From Vibrio splendidus 12E03 (GTDB lineage Bacteria > Pseudomonadota > Gammaproteobacteria > Enterobacterales > Vibrionaceae): a DNA stretch of 54,980 bases. The stretch is from positions 1-54,980 of the forward strand of contig NZ_AJZD02000137.1 in NCBI RefSeq assembly GCF_000272105.2, written 5' to 3'. The position numbers and the translations under genes were made by a program. The notes beneath the pieces are model-generated. The model was not told the DNA's origin and did no database searches. It saw only the letters and a list, made by a program, of their open reading frames with translations. Shown here in pieces: positions 18,759-27,217 of this stretch; position 1 is the stretch's first letter; every line of letters begins with the position of its first letter.

Positions 18759-19054
18759 GACAACCTCTCTTACCTGTGTCAAAAACAACATGATACAAAT
18801 CTAATTCGAGACCATAGTTGTTGAGTATTTTCTTATATTCCAGTGATTATCTAATACCTGACTGAAACGTTCAAGTATTCACCACAGGATCGCTCCTTTT
18901 ACTGCTGTAAACTCGCCAATATCTAACAATTAAAACGTGTAACCACACAAAACAACCAGATTCGGGTGATTATCTGGGCGAAAGCATTCCTACTTGGATT
19001 GTGGATAGGTACAATGCGTGCCAATTGGTCCGACAGTCAAAAGAGGATATATCA

Positions 19055-20350
19055 ATGACCAAATCAGCAGAGCTATACGAAAAAGCACAGCAAACTATTC
19101 CTGGTGGCGTAAATTCTCCAGTTCGTGCATTCAATGGCGTAGGTGGTTCTCCAATCTTCGTTGAACGCGCTGACGGCCCACTTATTTTTGATGCTGATGG
19201 TAAAGCGTATATCGACTACGTTGGCTCTTGGGGTCCAATGATCCTTGGTCACAACCACGCTGTTATTCGTGATGCTGTGATTGCAGCAGCTCAACGCGGC
19301 CTTAGCTTCGGTGCTCCAACCGAAACTGAAATCAAAATGGCTGAACTTGTATCTGAAATGGTTCCATCGATGGAACAGCTACGTATGGTGAGCTCAGGTA
19401 CAGAAGCAACAATGAGTGCGATTCGTCTTGCTCGTGGCTTCACTGGTCGTGACAAGATTCTTAAGTTTGAAGGCTGCTACCACGGCCACGCAGACAGCCT
19501 ACTTGTAAAAGCTGGTTCTGGCGCACTGACTTTAGGTCAACCAAGCTCTCCTGGCGTACCTGCTGATTTTGCGAAACTAACGCTAACAGCAACCTTCAAC
19601 AATCTAGATTCAGTACGTGAAATCTTCGCAGCAAACAAAGGCGAGATCGCTTGTATCATCGTTGAGCCAGTAGCGGGCAACATGAACTGTATCCCTCCTG
19701 TCGAAGGCTTCCACGAAGGTCTACGTGAAATCTGTGACCAAGAGGATGCATTGCTAATCTTTGATGAAGTAATGACAGGTTTCCGCGTTGCTGAAGGTTG
19801 TGCTCAGGCATACTACAACATCAAGCCAGACCTAACTTGTCTTGGTAAAGTGATTGGCGGCGGCATGCCTGTGGGTGCTTTCGGTGGCCGTAAAGACGTG
19901 ATGCAATACATCGCACCAACGGGCCCTGTTTACCAAGCAGGTACGCTTTCAGGTAACCCTGTGGCAATGGCTGCTGGCTACGCATGTTTGAACCTTCTAC
20001 GAGAAGAAGGCAACGAAAAGCGTCTAGCTTCAAAAACTAAGCAGTTGGCAAAAGGCTTCAAGCAACTTGCTGACAAGCACGGCATCCCAATGCTAGTTCA
20101 CCAAGTTGGCGGTATGTTTGGTTTCTTTTTCACTGACCAAGAAACTGTGACGTGCTACGAAGATGTAACTAAGTGTGATGTAGAACGCTTCAAGCGCTTC
20201 TTCCACCTAATGTTAGATCACGGTGTTTACCTTGCACCTTCAGCATTCGAAGCAAGCTTTACTTCTCTTGCTCATGGTTCAAAAGAGCTGGATGCGACAC
20301 TAGAAGCCGCTGACCGTTCTCTTGCTATCATTGCTGCTGAAAGCAAATAA
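19055..20350 (+). CDS. hemL: Glutamate-1-semialdehyde 2,1-aminomutase HemL
   Basis: A 431-residue PLP enzyme that converts glutamate-1-semialdehyde to 5-aminolevulinate, the committed C5-pathway precursor of heme and siroheme. The active-site lysine is in [19 protein letters not shown] near residue 265. Other signatures are [10 protein letters not shown] near 18, [20 protein letters not shown] near 122 and [13 protein letters not shown] near 150. The ATG at 19055 follows AGAGGA by 7 nt; an ATG 18 codons upstream (19001) lacks a site. It is divergent from erpA, a pairing widely conserved in gamma-proteobacteria. Confidence 0.96.
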   Translation: MTKSAELYEKAQQTIPGGVNSPVRAFNGVGGSPIFVERADGPLIFDADGKAYIDYVGSWGPMILGHNHAVIRDAVIAAAQRGLSFGAPTETEIKMAELVSEMVPSMEQLRMVSSGTEATMSAIRLARGFTGRDKILKFEGCYHGHADSLLVKAGSGALTLGQPSSPGVPADFAKLTLTATFNNLDSVREIFAANKGEIACIIVEPVAGNMNCIPPVEGFHEGLREICDQEDALLIFDEVMTGFRVAEGCAQAYYNIKPDLTCLGKVIGGGMPVGAFGGRKDVMQYIAPTGPVYQAGTLSGNPVAMAAGYACLNLLREEGNEKRLASKTKQLAKGFKQLADKHGIPMLVHQVGGMFGFFFTDQETVTCYEDVTKCDVERFKRFFHLMLDHGVYLAPSAFEASFTSLAHGSKELDATLEAADRSLAIIAAESK

Positions 20351-20387
20351 TCGAAAGCACTTTATAAGTTGCTAACCGATTGAATTT

Positions 20388-20416
20388 AGGGCTGCATTAA
20401 ATGCAGCCCTTTTTTA
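20388..20416 (+). terminator. hemL terminator
   Basis: AGGGCTGCAT pairs with ATGCAGCCCT around TAA, followed by a T run. It lies 38 bp after hemL. Confidence 0.93.
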
Positions 20417-20491
20417 TATATTGCGCTCACCAGCCACAAATATGACTGCTTATTTAAGCGTCGATTAAGGCTAAAACTGAACCAAAAGCGA

Positions 20492-20617
20492 CTAACGTTC
20501 CCAGAAAAGAAAAACCAACAACATCAAAGTGCCAAGGAACATTCTGAACCAAGGGAGCTCTTTTTTTGTTTGCTGCTCTTCGTCTTGGCATTTCTTATCT
20601 TTATTACAGCATCCCAT
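20492..20617 (-). CDS. Small 41-residue Cys-rich single-pass membrane protein
   Basis: Not recognised. ATG at 20617 is preceded by GAGGAG with 7-8 nt spacing, an excellent ribosome binding site. The peptide starts MGCCNKDKKCQDEE, a charged stretch with three cysteines (positions 3, 4 and 10). After a Lys-rich part comes one hydrophobic helix (about residues 23-39, PWFRMFLGTLMLLVFLFW), ending in Glu-Arg. The positive N-terminal side suggests that the Cys-rich end faces the cytoplasm, where it could bind a metal or cofactor. It converges on hemL and diverges from the PerM-like gene (76 bp apart). The Lys-Asp-Glu content and clean ORF with site and helix argue that it is real, although function is unknown. 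Confidence 0.7.
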   Translation of the reverse strand: MGCCNKDKKCQDEEQQTKKELPWFRMFLGTLMLLVFLFWER

Positions 20618-20693
20618 TATCAAAACTCCTCATTGCTAACTCTCTGTTTTGCAGCCATTATAAACTCAGAACGCAAATATAGAGACCATTACC

Positions 20694-21779
20694 GTGTCAG
20701 AAAAACTCAAAATCAATACCAGCCACTGGGTGATCATCATCGCCCTACTCGCGGCGGCTTATGCTTGTTACCTACTTATCGAGCCATACGTTAACTCTAT
20801 CGTGATGGCCTTTATCATTTCACTATTGATGTTCCCAATCCATGAGTGGCTTGAAAAAAAGCTACCGAATAAAGAAAACATCGTCTCTCTGCTGTCTTGT
20901 GTGATTCTGACTTTCATTATTGTTATCCCTTTATTGGCAGTATTCGCAGCAATTGTTCAGCAAGGTTCTCTGTTCTCTCAGAATACTTACCAATGGGTGA
21001 CCCAAGGTGGCATTCAGACTCTGTTTGCTCACCCGTTAGTGGTCAAAGCGCTATCATTTGTGAATAACTACCTGCCTTTCGACAACATTGAGCCCCAAGC
21101 CATCGCACAAAAAGTCGGTGAGTTTGCGACCAGCTTTGGTTCTAAGCTAGTTGGTATCAGTGCGAAAATCTTAGGTGACGCGACCAATTTCTTGATGGAT
21201 TTCTTCTTGATGCTGTTCGTTTTGTTCTTCTTATTAAGAGATCACGACAAAATCATCAGTGTGGTTCGTCATATTCTGCCGCTGTCTCGTAGCCAAGAAG
21301 ACAAACTTCTAACAGAGATAGAGCAAGTATCTAAATCAGCAGTAATGGGCTCATTCTTAACTGCCATCGCGCAAGGTTTTGCTGGCGGTTTAGGTATGTG
21401 GATTGCCGGTTTCCCAGGTCTATTCTGGGGCACCATGATGGGCTTTGCCTCTTTCATCCCAGTTGTGGGGACCGCATTAATCTGGATTCCAGCAGCAACT
21501 TACTTGTTCCTAACGGGTGATACCACGTGGGCGATTTTCCTAACGGTTTACTGTGTAGCGATTGTTGGTTCAATTGATAACTTGCTACGTCCACTGCTAA
21601 TGCAAGGCAGTGCAGGCATGAATACCCTAATGATCTTCTTCTCACTATTGGGCGGTATTCAACTGTTTGGCCTAATTGGTCTTATCTACGGCCCACTGAT
21701 TTTTGCGATTACCATTGTCCTTTTCAACATCTACGATGAAGAGTTTAAGGACTTTTTAAACCAGCAAGACAAGAGTTAA
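20694..21779 (+). CDS. AI-2E transporter family protein (PerM-like permease)
   Basis: A 361-residue polytopic membrane protein with about eight helices of the UPF0118/AI-2E exporter family, which includes PerM, TqsA and ion/proton antiporters. Paired N-terminal helices (about 10-45), a helix near 60-85, a cytoplasmic or periplasmic part (about 85-155) and five or six further helices (160-345) are visible. The LFFLLRDHDKI and SIDNLLRPLLMQGSAGMNTLMIFFSLLGGIQLFG segments are family-typical. Start is GTG at 20694; the upstream site is weak, so a later start is possible. The exact substrate is unknown. Confidence 0.88.
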   Translation: MSEKLKINTSHWVIIIALLAAAYACYLLIEPYVNSIVMAFIISLLMFPIHEWLEKKLPNKENIVSLLSCVILTFIIVIPLLAVFAAIVQQGSLFSQNTYQWVTQGGIQTLFAHPLVVKALSFVNNYLPFDNIEPQAIAQKVGEFATSFGSKLVGISAKILGDATNFLMDFFLMLFVLFFLLRDHDKIISVVRHILPLSRSQEDKLLTEIEQVSKSAVMGSFLTAIAQGFAGGLGMWIAGFPGLFWGTMMGFASFIPVVGTALIWIPAATYLFLTGDTTWAIFLTVYCVAIVGSIDNLLRPLLMQGSAGMNTLMIFFSLLGGIQLFGLIGLIYGPLIFAITIVLFNIYDEEFKDFLNQQDKS

Positions 21780-21831
21780 TCAACGGTTCGACAACTTGGT
21801 TGCCGAACGAGTATTAAACACTTCAAGCTTT

Positions 21832-21865
21832 GGGCGGATTATGCGAAAATCCGCCCTCATTTTTT
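21832..21865 (+). terminator. Terminator after the PerM-like gene
   Basis: GGGCGGATT pairs with AATCCGCCC around a seven-base loop and is followed by TCATTTTTT. It lies between the PerM-like gene and rsmC, so rsmC needs its own promoter or read-through. Confidence 0.85.
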
Positions 21866-21889
21866 GCTAACGATTCAACAGAGTGTCCT

Positions 21890-22912
21890 ATGTCAGCTTA
21901 TATTGCCCCAAGCCAGATTGCTCAACGCCAACTCGCCTACTTTGAAGGCAAACATGTTTTAGTTGCCGGTGAGGCAGAAGACTTGTTCCCTGTTGAGTTA
22001 GCGAAGCATTGTGAATCTGTCTCTGTGTTTACTTCTAATTACAGCTACTACCGTCAATTAGAAGGCTGCAACACCATCCAACGTTTTTATGGTGCGGAGT
22101 TTACCGAAGAGACCAAAGCCGACTTAGTGATGCTGTACTGGCCAAAAGCCAAAGCGGAAGCGGAATTTCTGTTGGCGATGCTATTTGCCAAGCTAGGCAA
22201 AGATACCGAGATCGTCGTGGTTGGTGAAAACCGTTCAGGCGTGAAAAGCATCGAGAAGATGTTTGCTCCTTACGGCAAAGTTGTTAAATACGATTCAGCG
22301 CGTCGTTGCTCTTTCTACTGGGGTCAATGCTTCGAGCAACCACAAGCGTTCAACCTACAAGACTGGTTTAAAACCTACACGGTTAACATTGATGAACAAC
22401 CTCTGACGGTAAAAAGCCTTCCTGGCGTCTTCAGTCACGGTCAATTCGATGTCGGTAGCCAACTTCTGCTGGATACTCTGCCAAAACTAAAAGGCAAGGT
22501 ACTGGATTTTGGCTGTGGTGCAGGCGTACTGGGCGCGGTAATGGCATCTCGTAATCCTGATATCGAGTTAGAAATGTGCGACATCAGTGCATTTGCAGTG
22601 GCATCAAGCCAAGCAACGCTAGAAGCGAATGGTTTAACGGGTAAAGTCTTCGCGTCAGATGTCTATTCTGATACTGCACAAGACTACCAGTTCATCATCA
22701 GTAACCCACCATTCCATTCAGGTTTAGACACTAGCTACAGCGCGACTGAGACCTTACTTGTTCAGGCTCCTAAGCATTTGAAGCGTTCTGGTGAGATGAT
22801 TATTGTTGCGAACAGTTTCTTAAAATACATTCCAATTATTGAACAAGCGTTTGGAAAATGCGCGACTCTAAATAAGACCACTAAATTCGCGATCTATCAC
22901 GCAAACAAATAA
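21890..22912 (+). CDS. rsmC: 16S rRNA (guanine-N2-) methyltransferase RsmC
   Basis: A 340-residue enzyme that methylates G1207 of 16S rRNA in the 30S subunit. It has the two-domain RsmC layout: a degenerate N-terminal methyltransferase-like domain (about 1-165) and a catalytic C-terminal domain with SAM motif [16 protein letters not shown] near 205 and the catalytic tetrad [16 protein letters not shown] near 270. The frame is open 20 codons upstream, but those codons overlap the terminator hairpin, and the ATG at 21890 gives the normal start MSAYIAPSQ. The ribosome binding site is weak. Confidence 0.94.
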   Translation: MSAYIAPSQIAQRQLAYFEGKHVLVAGEAEDLFPVELAKHCESVSVFTSNYSYYRQLEGCNTIQRFYGAEFTEETKADLVMLYWPKAKAEAEFLLAMLFAKLGKDTEIVVVGENRSGVKSIEKMFAPYGKVVKYDSARRCSFYWGQCFEQPQAFNLQDWFKTYTVNIDEQPLTVKSLPGVFSHGQFDVGSQLLLDTLPKLKGKVLDFGCGAGVLGAVMASRNPDIELEMCDISAFAVASSQATLEANGLTGKVFASDVYSDTAQDYQFIISNPPFHSGLDTSYSATETLLVQAPKHLKRSGEMIIVANSFLKYIPIIEQAFGKCATLNKTTKFAIYHANK

Positions 22913-22922
22913 CCTCTTTAGT

Positions 22923-22955
22923 ACAGCGCAGGGTCATTATCTGCGCTGTCTGTTC
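22923..22955 (+). terminator. Probable rsmC terminator
   Basis: ACAGCGCAG pairs with CTGCGCTGT (9 bp) around GGTCATTAT. The T run after it is interrupted (CTGTTCATATTTTT), so termination may be partial. Confidence 0.6.
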
Positions 22956-23128
22956 ATATTTTTGTCAAAACTCTATAAAAATGAGCTTTTGCACACGCTT
23001 TAAATACCACTTACTTGTCAAAGTAAAAAAACTCGTTAATTTCGTTAAATTGGAACCCGTTAATTCTATTCTCTGTACTTGTTTTCGCCCCTTTTAGCAG
23101 TACATCAAAGGAAAGTAGTACCCAATTT

Positions 23129-26100
23129 ATGTTTAGATTCTATCGTAAGCAGAAGTTTAAGCGCCTTCAAAATACCCTAATGCTGGCATTTCTTGTCCTC
23201 AGTATTACCCCAGTGACACTTATCGCGATATTTTTCCTCCAATCGCACAGTCAGGATCTTCAGGAACAAAGCACCTCACACCTTGTTTCGGTTCGTGATA
23301 CTAAGCAACAGCAAATTGTCGATTACCTACAAGCTCAAGAATCCCAAGTGATGGGCTTTGTTCGCTCAGAATTGGCCAATGCCAGTGGCGGGCGATTTTA
23401 TGGTTTGATCAATGCATTCCAACGATTGGGGTTAGATATTGACGAGGCTCGCGGTAATGCGCAGCAGCGCTACATTCAGGGGTCTGGCGATCAAATCAAA
23501 ACGTCGATTCTTCCAGAGTCCAGCAGCTTTATTGGCAGCGAGCGTTATCGCCTACTCCACAAGCGCTACCATAATGCTTACCTAGAGCTGCTTAAACGCT
23601 CCGATTTTGACGATATTCTATTGGTTGATATCAATGGTAACGTCGCTTACTCCGTCTTTAAAAATGACGATTACGGCACTAACTTGCTGACTGGTAAATA
23701 CAAAGACTCAAACCTAGGCGTTACCTTTCAACGACTAGCCAAAGACGTAACCGACCGACGCAAATCTAACGAAGATTACACGCCGGTTATCGTTTCTGAC
23801 TTTAAAGACGAGAATGGCAAACAGACCGCATGGTTAGGTGCACCTATTGTTCAACAAGGCTACCTACACAGTTACGCCATGTTTAGGCTGCCAATCAACG
23901 GCATTACTAAGCTGATTGCGGATCTCAACAAGAGTTCGAACATTCAAACGCTGCTTGTGGGTGATGATCACCTGCCTCGTAGCCTTGCCCATTCACAAGA
24001 ATCAATCAACTTGAGCTTAGATGTTGTCGATAAAGCATTGGCTGGTGAAACGGAGGTTGGCACCTTCGATAACACCCTAGATCAAGCTATCATCGCGGCA
24101 TATACGCCAATTGAGCTGAAATACGCAACATGGGCTTTAGTGGTTGAACTACCAGAGAAAGAGGCGTTTGCCCGTATTCATCAGTTAGAAAAGATCTTCG
24201 TGATCGTGATGCTAACCGCGATCATTCTCGTAGTCGTTGCATCGCACTATCTGTCTAACTTCATCACATCCCCACTACTTAAACTGACGTGGGCTGCCGA
24301 GAAAGTATCGGCGGGTGATCTTGATGAGACGATGATCAACACCGAACGTAAAGATGAGATCGGTCGCTTGGCAGTCAGCTTTGAACGAATGCAACGCTCT
24401 ATTCGAGAAAAGATGCAGCTCATAAAAAGCCAAAACGATGAACTTGAGGACAACCTTAAGACCATTCAAAAGCAAAACGAAGAGTTGCAACTGGCCAACA
24501 AACTTAAAGATGAGTTCTTAGCGACTACTTCACATGAGTTGAGAACACCACTGCATGGCATGGTGGGTATTGCTGAAGCGTTGATATCTGGAGCGAACGG
24601 TCCTATTCCGGCTAATCAGAAGTATCAGTTGGATATCATCATCAATAGTGGTCAGAGATTGGCGACCTTGGTCGATGATCTGCTTGATTATCACAAGATG
24701 CGCTATGGCAGCTTAGATATTAAGAAATCCGCGGTTGATTTGTCGGCAGCCACCAGCTTGGTCCTAGAGTTGTCTCATCACCTATTGGGCAATAAGCCAA
24801 TCCGTATTATTAACCAAGTCCCAAGTGATTTAGGTCTGGTTTCATCGGATCCTCAACGACTTGAGCAAGTGATGTATAACTTGGTCGGCAATGCCATCAA
24901 GTACACCTCGGAAGGTAAAATTGTTATCTCTGCCAGCGTTATCGACGACAACATTCGTGTACAAGTTGTCGATACTGGCCAAGGTATACCGGCCGAGTAC
25001 CTTGAGCACATCTTTGAGCCATTAATTCAAGCTGGCCAAGATGCGAGTAACTACCGCCAAGGTGCAGGGCTTGGACTATCGATCAGCCGTCAGTTGATTG
25101 AGCTAATGGGTGGTTCACTGTACGTAAGTAGCCAACCAATGCTTGGCACTACGTTTAGCTTTACCCTACCTCTAGCGACTCAAGATGAGCTGGATAGTTA
25201 CAACGAATCAGGTCACTACTCACACTTCCAAGCGCCCGATTTAATAGATAACAGCCAACAAGAAAACAGCGTTATCAGTGAAAACCCAGATGGCCCGTTA
25301 CTGGTTATCGCCGATGATGAGCCGGTTAACCTGCGAGTATTAGACAGCTTCTTGAAGTTAGAAGGTTATCGAGTACGTACTGCATGTGACGGTCCTGAAA
25401 CCATTGAACTCATTGAGAAAGAGAAGCCAGAGCTGCTTCTGCTCGATATCATGATGCCAGGAATGAGCGGCTATCAAGTGTGTGAATCGCTGCGTAAGCA
25501 ATATGACCACGCACAATTGCCAATCATCATGCTGACGGCACTCAACCAAGCAGAAGACCGTGTACGCGGTTTCGAAGCAGGTGCCAATGATTATTTATCT
25601 AAGCCGTTCAACAAACAGGAACTGGCTGCGCGAATTACGGCTCACTTATCAGCAAGTAAAGCCGAGCAGAGACGCCTTGAGAATGACCAATTGCAACTTG
25701 AGCTCAAACACCGAGCTATGGTTGAAGCTAACCTGCTAGAAACTCAAGGACGTTTGCTAGAACAGTTAGAGTCGGATCCAGAAGCCATCATCTGTATTCG
25801 TGATAACCAACGTATTCGCTTTGCCAACGAAGCGGCAGCGAAACTGTTTAGGCGTGGGCAAGAACAACTTAAGCGCTCTATGGCCGACGAGATCATTGCA
25901 CCTAAATATCTTAAGGTGGAACAAGCGCATTACTGTGGTGATATTGATATCTATATAGATGACACACGTCAGCGTATACCGAGTGATATTCTTAAGTTAC
26001 CTGAAGGTTCAGGGCTCGACACCATGTATATCTTTAATGTTGGTGGTGGTGTTAACTCAAACCGAATCAATAACCTTGAGACTGCAGTAGAGGCACTTTC

Positions 26101-26518
26101 AAGCTATGCTTTTGAAGGCGACAAAGATAAGTTACAACAGCTTAAGGAACTTGGCGGTGAATTTACTCGCCTTGCAGACAAGGCAACCGGTGAAGGTAAA
26201 AACAAACAAGAGTTGATGCGTGAGGTACTGGTCGATGCCATGACTAATGCCATCATCTACTGGGAATCGGTGACTGGTGAAACCAAGTTTGCTTTTGCAG
26301 AGAAGAGTGGCTTATGGCGCGTTTACTTAGACCGAAGTACCCTTCAGACTCGAACACTAGATAAATACCTACGCGTAGAAACCCTACCGAAAACACCTCG
26401 CTGGCGAACGGTACTGAGCTCTATCGAATTCATACTTGAACACTGTAAAGAACAGACGCCAGAGAGGACGCACATTGAGATGCTAAGGGATAAACTACAG
26501 AAACTATTGACCAGTTAA
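23129..26518 (+). CDS. chiS: ChiS, hybrid sensor kinase controlling chitin utilisation
   Basis: A 1129-residue inner-membrane protein. Order: N-terminal helix (about 18-37), periplasmic sensor domain (38-350), second helix (356-376), HAMP (376-430), coiled coil, HisKA with phospho-acceptor His469 in TTSHELRTPLHG, ATPase domain (N-box near 584-588, GAGLGLSISRQ near 646), receiver domain (724-840) with Asp773 in LLLDIMMPGMSG, then about 290 residues without a helix-turn-helix that I recognise. In V. cholerae, ChiS is inhibited by the periplasmic chitin-binding protein, is activated by chitin oligosaccharides, and binds the chb promoter through its C-terminal domain. The His position equals that of V. 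cholerae ChiS. It lies directly upstream of the operon it should control. Confidence 0.95.
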   Translation: MFRFYRKQKFKRLQNTLMLAFLVLSITPVTLIAIFFLQSHSQDLQEQSTSHLVSVRDTKQQQIVDYLQAQESQVMGFVRSELANASGGRFYGLINAFQRLGLDIDEARGNAQQRYIQGSGDQIKTSILPESSSFIGSERYRLLHKRYHNAYLELLKRSDFDDILLVDINGNVAYSVFKNDDYGTNLLTGKYKDSNLGVTFQRLAKDVTDRRKSNEDYTPVIVSDFKDENGKQTAWLGAPIVQQGYLHSYAMFRLPINGITKLIADLNKSSNIQTLLVGDDHLPRSLAHSQESINLSLDVVDKALAGETEVGTFDNTLDQAIIAAYTPIELKYATWALVVELPEKEAFARIHQLEKIFVIVMLTAIILVVVASHYLSNFITSPLLKLTWAAEKVSAGDLDETMINTERKDEIGRLAVSFERMQRSIREKMQLIKSQNDELEDNLKTIQKQNEELQLANKLKDEFLATTSHELRTPLHGMVGIAEALISGANGPIPANQKYQLDIIINSGQRLATLVDDLLDYHKMRYGSLDIKKSAVDLSAATSLVLELSHHLLGNKPIRIINQVPSDLGLVSSDPQRLEQVMYNLVGNAIKYTSEGKIVISASVIDDNIRVQVVDTGQGIPAEYLEHIFEPLIQAGQDASNYRQGAGLGLSISRQLIELMGGSLYVSSQPMLGTTFSFTLPLATQDELDSYNESGHYSHFQAPDLIDNSQQENSVISENPDGPLLVIADDEPVNLRVLDSFLKLEGYRVRTACDGPETIELIEKEKPELLLLDIMMPGMSGYQVCESLRKQYDHAQLPIIMLTALNQAEDRVRGFEAGANDYLSKPFNKQELAARITAHLSASKAEQRRLENDQLQLELKHRAMVEANLLETQGRLLEQLESDPEAIICIRDNQRIRFANEAAAKLFRRGQEQLKRSMADEIIAPKYLKVEQAHYCGDIDIYIDDTRQRIPSDILKLPEGSGLDTMYIFNVGGGVNSNRINNLETAVEALSSYAFEGDKDKLQQLKELGGEFTRLADKATGEGKNKQELMREVLVDAMTNAIIYWESVTGETKFAFAEKSGLWRVYLDRSTLQTRTLDKYLRVETLPKTPRWRTVLSSIEFILEHCKEQTPERTHIEMLRDKLQKLLTS

Positions 26519-26539
26519 ACCTGAACCAATGCCTCCTTA

Positions 26540-26565
26540 TTAGCCCACCTAGCGTGGGCTTTTTT
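26540..26565 (+). terminator. chiS terminator
   Basis: AGCCCAC pairs with GTGGGCT around CTAGC, followed by TTTTT. Confidence 0.9.
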
Positions 26566-26865
26566 GTGGATATCATTCACAATCAAAGCACAATAACGTC
26601 CATTCAAATGCACTTCTTTTACGGCATTAAACAAGCAAAATGACACGTTACTCAAGCTTAAACAATCACCAGTTCAATCGCTATTTGGAAGCTTATTCTT
26701 GGCTGAATTTCACAGTTCTCCGACTCTTTGTTGCAGTTTGAGAAGCGAGTCACAACAGAACGGCAGATTTAATTTTCTAGGGAAATTTAACGTAAAAAGA
26801 GCAAGTGACCAAGATCTACAATTACATTAAAACAGAACAAGGCTATATAATTAAAAGAACAAAAA

Positions 26866-26881
26866 GTGAGTAAGCACTAAC
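26866..26881. promoter_or_regulatory. SlmA-binding-site-like sequence in the chb promoter
   Basis: GTGAGTAAGCACTAAC differs from the SlmA core GTGAGTACTCAC at two central positions and keeps the CTAAC flank often seen. SlmA, the nucleoid-occlusion factor, is reported to activate chitobiose genes directly in V. cholerae, so the site fits its position about 340 bp upstream of the binding-protein gene. Confidence 0.55.
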
Positions 26882-26906
26882 ATTTAATTACCAACACAAA
26901 TTCAAT

Positions 26907-26922
26907 TGCGAGTCACATCACC
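26907..26922. promoter_or_regulatory. CRP-like site in the chb promoter
   Basis: TGCGAGTCACATCACC matches TGTGA-N6-TCACA at eight of ten conserved positions. Chitobiose catabolism depends on cAMP-CRP in V. cholerae, so a CRP site is expected, but one site at this match level can occur by chance. Confidence 0.4.
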
Positions 26923-26958
26923 CTAACAATTGCGCGCAAAAAACCATCAAACCGCCCA

Positions 26959-27006
26959 TTTTTGACGTTACTGACGTGGAGTTGGATGTTTTTAACGTTT
27001 TTGACG
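26959..27006. promoter_or_regulatory. Paired 9-bp repeats, candidate activator sites
   Basis: Four 9-mers: TTTTTGACG (26959), TTACTGACG (26968), TTTTTAACG (26989) and TTTTTGACG (26998). They form two tandem pairs that start exactly 30 bp apart, about three helical turns, placing both on one face of the DNA. ChiS is described as using two sites in the V. cholerae chb promoter; these pairs are candidates, but I do not remember the published motif. Confidence 0.4.
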
Positions 27007-27055
27007 GGAAACGAGTTTGATTAATTCATCGATAAGGTGTTTTCTTACTCCTGCC

Positions 27056-27131
27056 AAAGGCCTACAGGCCACTCTTACCACTTCTCAGAATCAACGATGA
27101 ATCTGGAGCAACGAAGAAGAGGTAGGCCTTT
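27056..27131 (+). other. Long stem-loop in the chb leader RNA
   Basis: AAAGGCCTAC (27056-27065) pairs perfectly with GTAGGCCTTT (27122-27131). Inside, CTCTT (27072-27076) can pair with AAGAG (27117-27121). It lies in the presumed 5' leader, ending 86 nt before the start codon, and leaves the ribosome binding site free. It may affect stability or bind a regulator. Confidence 0.5.
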
Positions 27132-27217
27132 AACCAGAGTGTGTATCTACTAAACAATTTAGCGACAGATAACATTCAATCCATTAGTGAAATGAAAGCA
27201 AATAGTAAGGAACAGCT

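Larger units (their letters stand above)
26566..27217 (+). promoter_or_regulatory. Control region and leader of the chb operon
   Basis: A 652-bp gene-free stretch. From 5' to 3' it shows an AT-rich portion without a recognised gene, a SlmA-like site (26866-26881), a CRP-like site (26907-26922), a repeated CAATTGCG (26903-26910 and 26927-26934) with palindrome TTGCGCGCAA (26930-26939), two pairs of 9-bp TTNNTRACG repeats (26959-26976 and 26989-27006), and a leader with a long stem (27056-27131). The last repeat supplies TTGACG, a possible -35, but the matching -10 (ATTCAT, 27024-27029) is poor, as expected for an activator-dependent promoter. Confidence 0.75.

Noticed and set aside
20570..20794. 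Plus-strand ORF of 74 residues after hemL
   Set aside because: It is antisense to the better-supported 41-residue gene and runs out of frame into the PerM-like gene; its hydrophobic start is the mirror of that gene.
26640..26741. Plus-strand ORF of 33 codons upstream of the chb promoter sites
   Set aside because: No ribosome binding site and no features; probably chance in AT-rich DNA.
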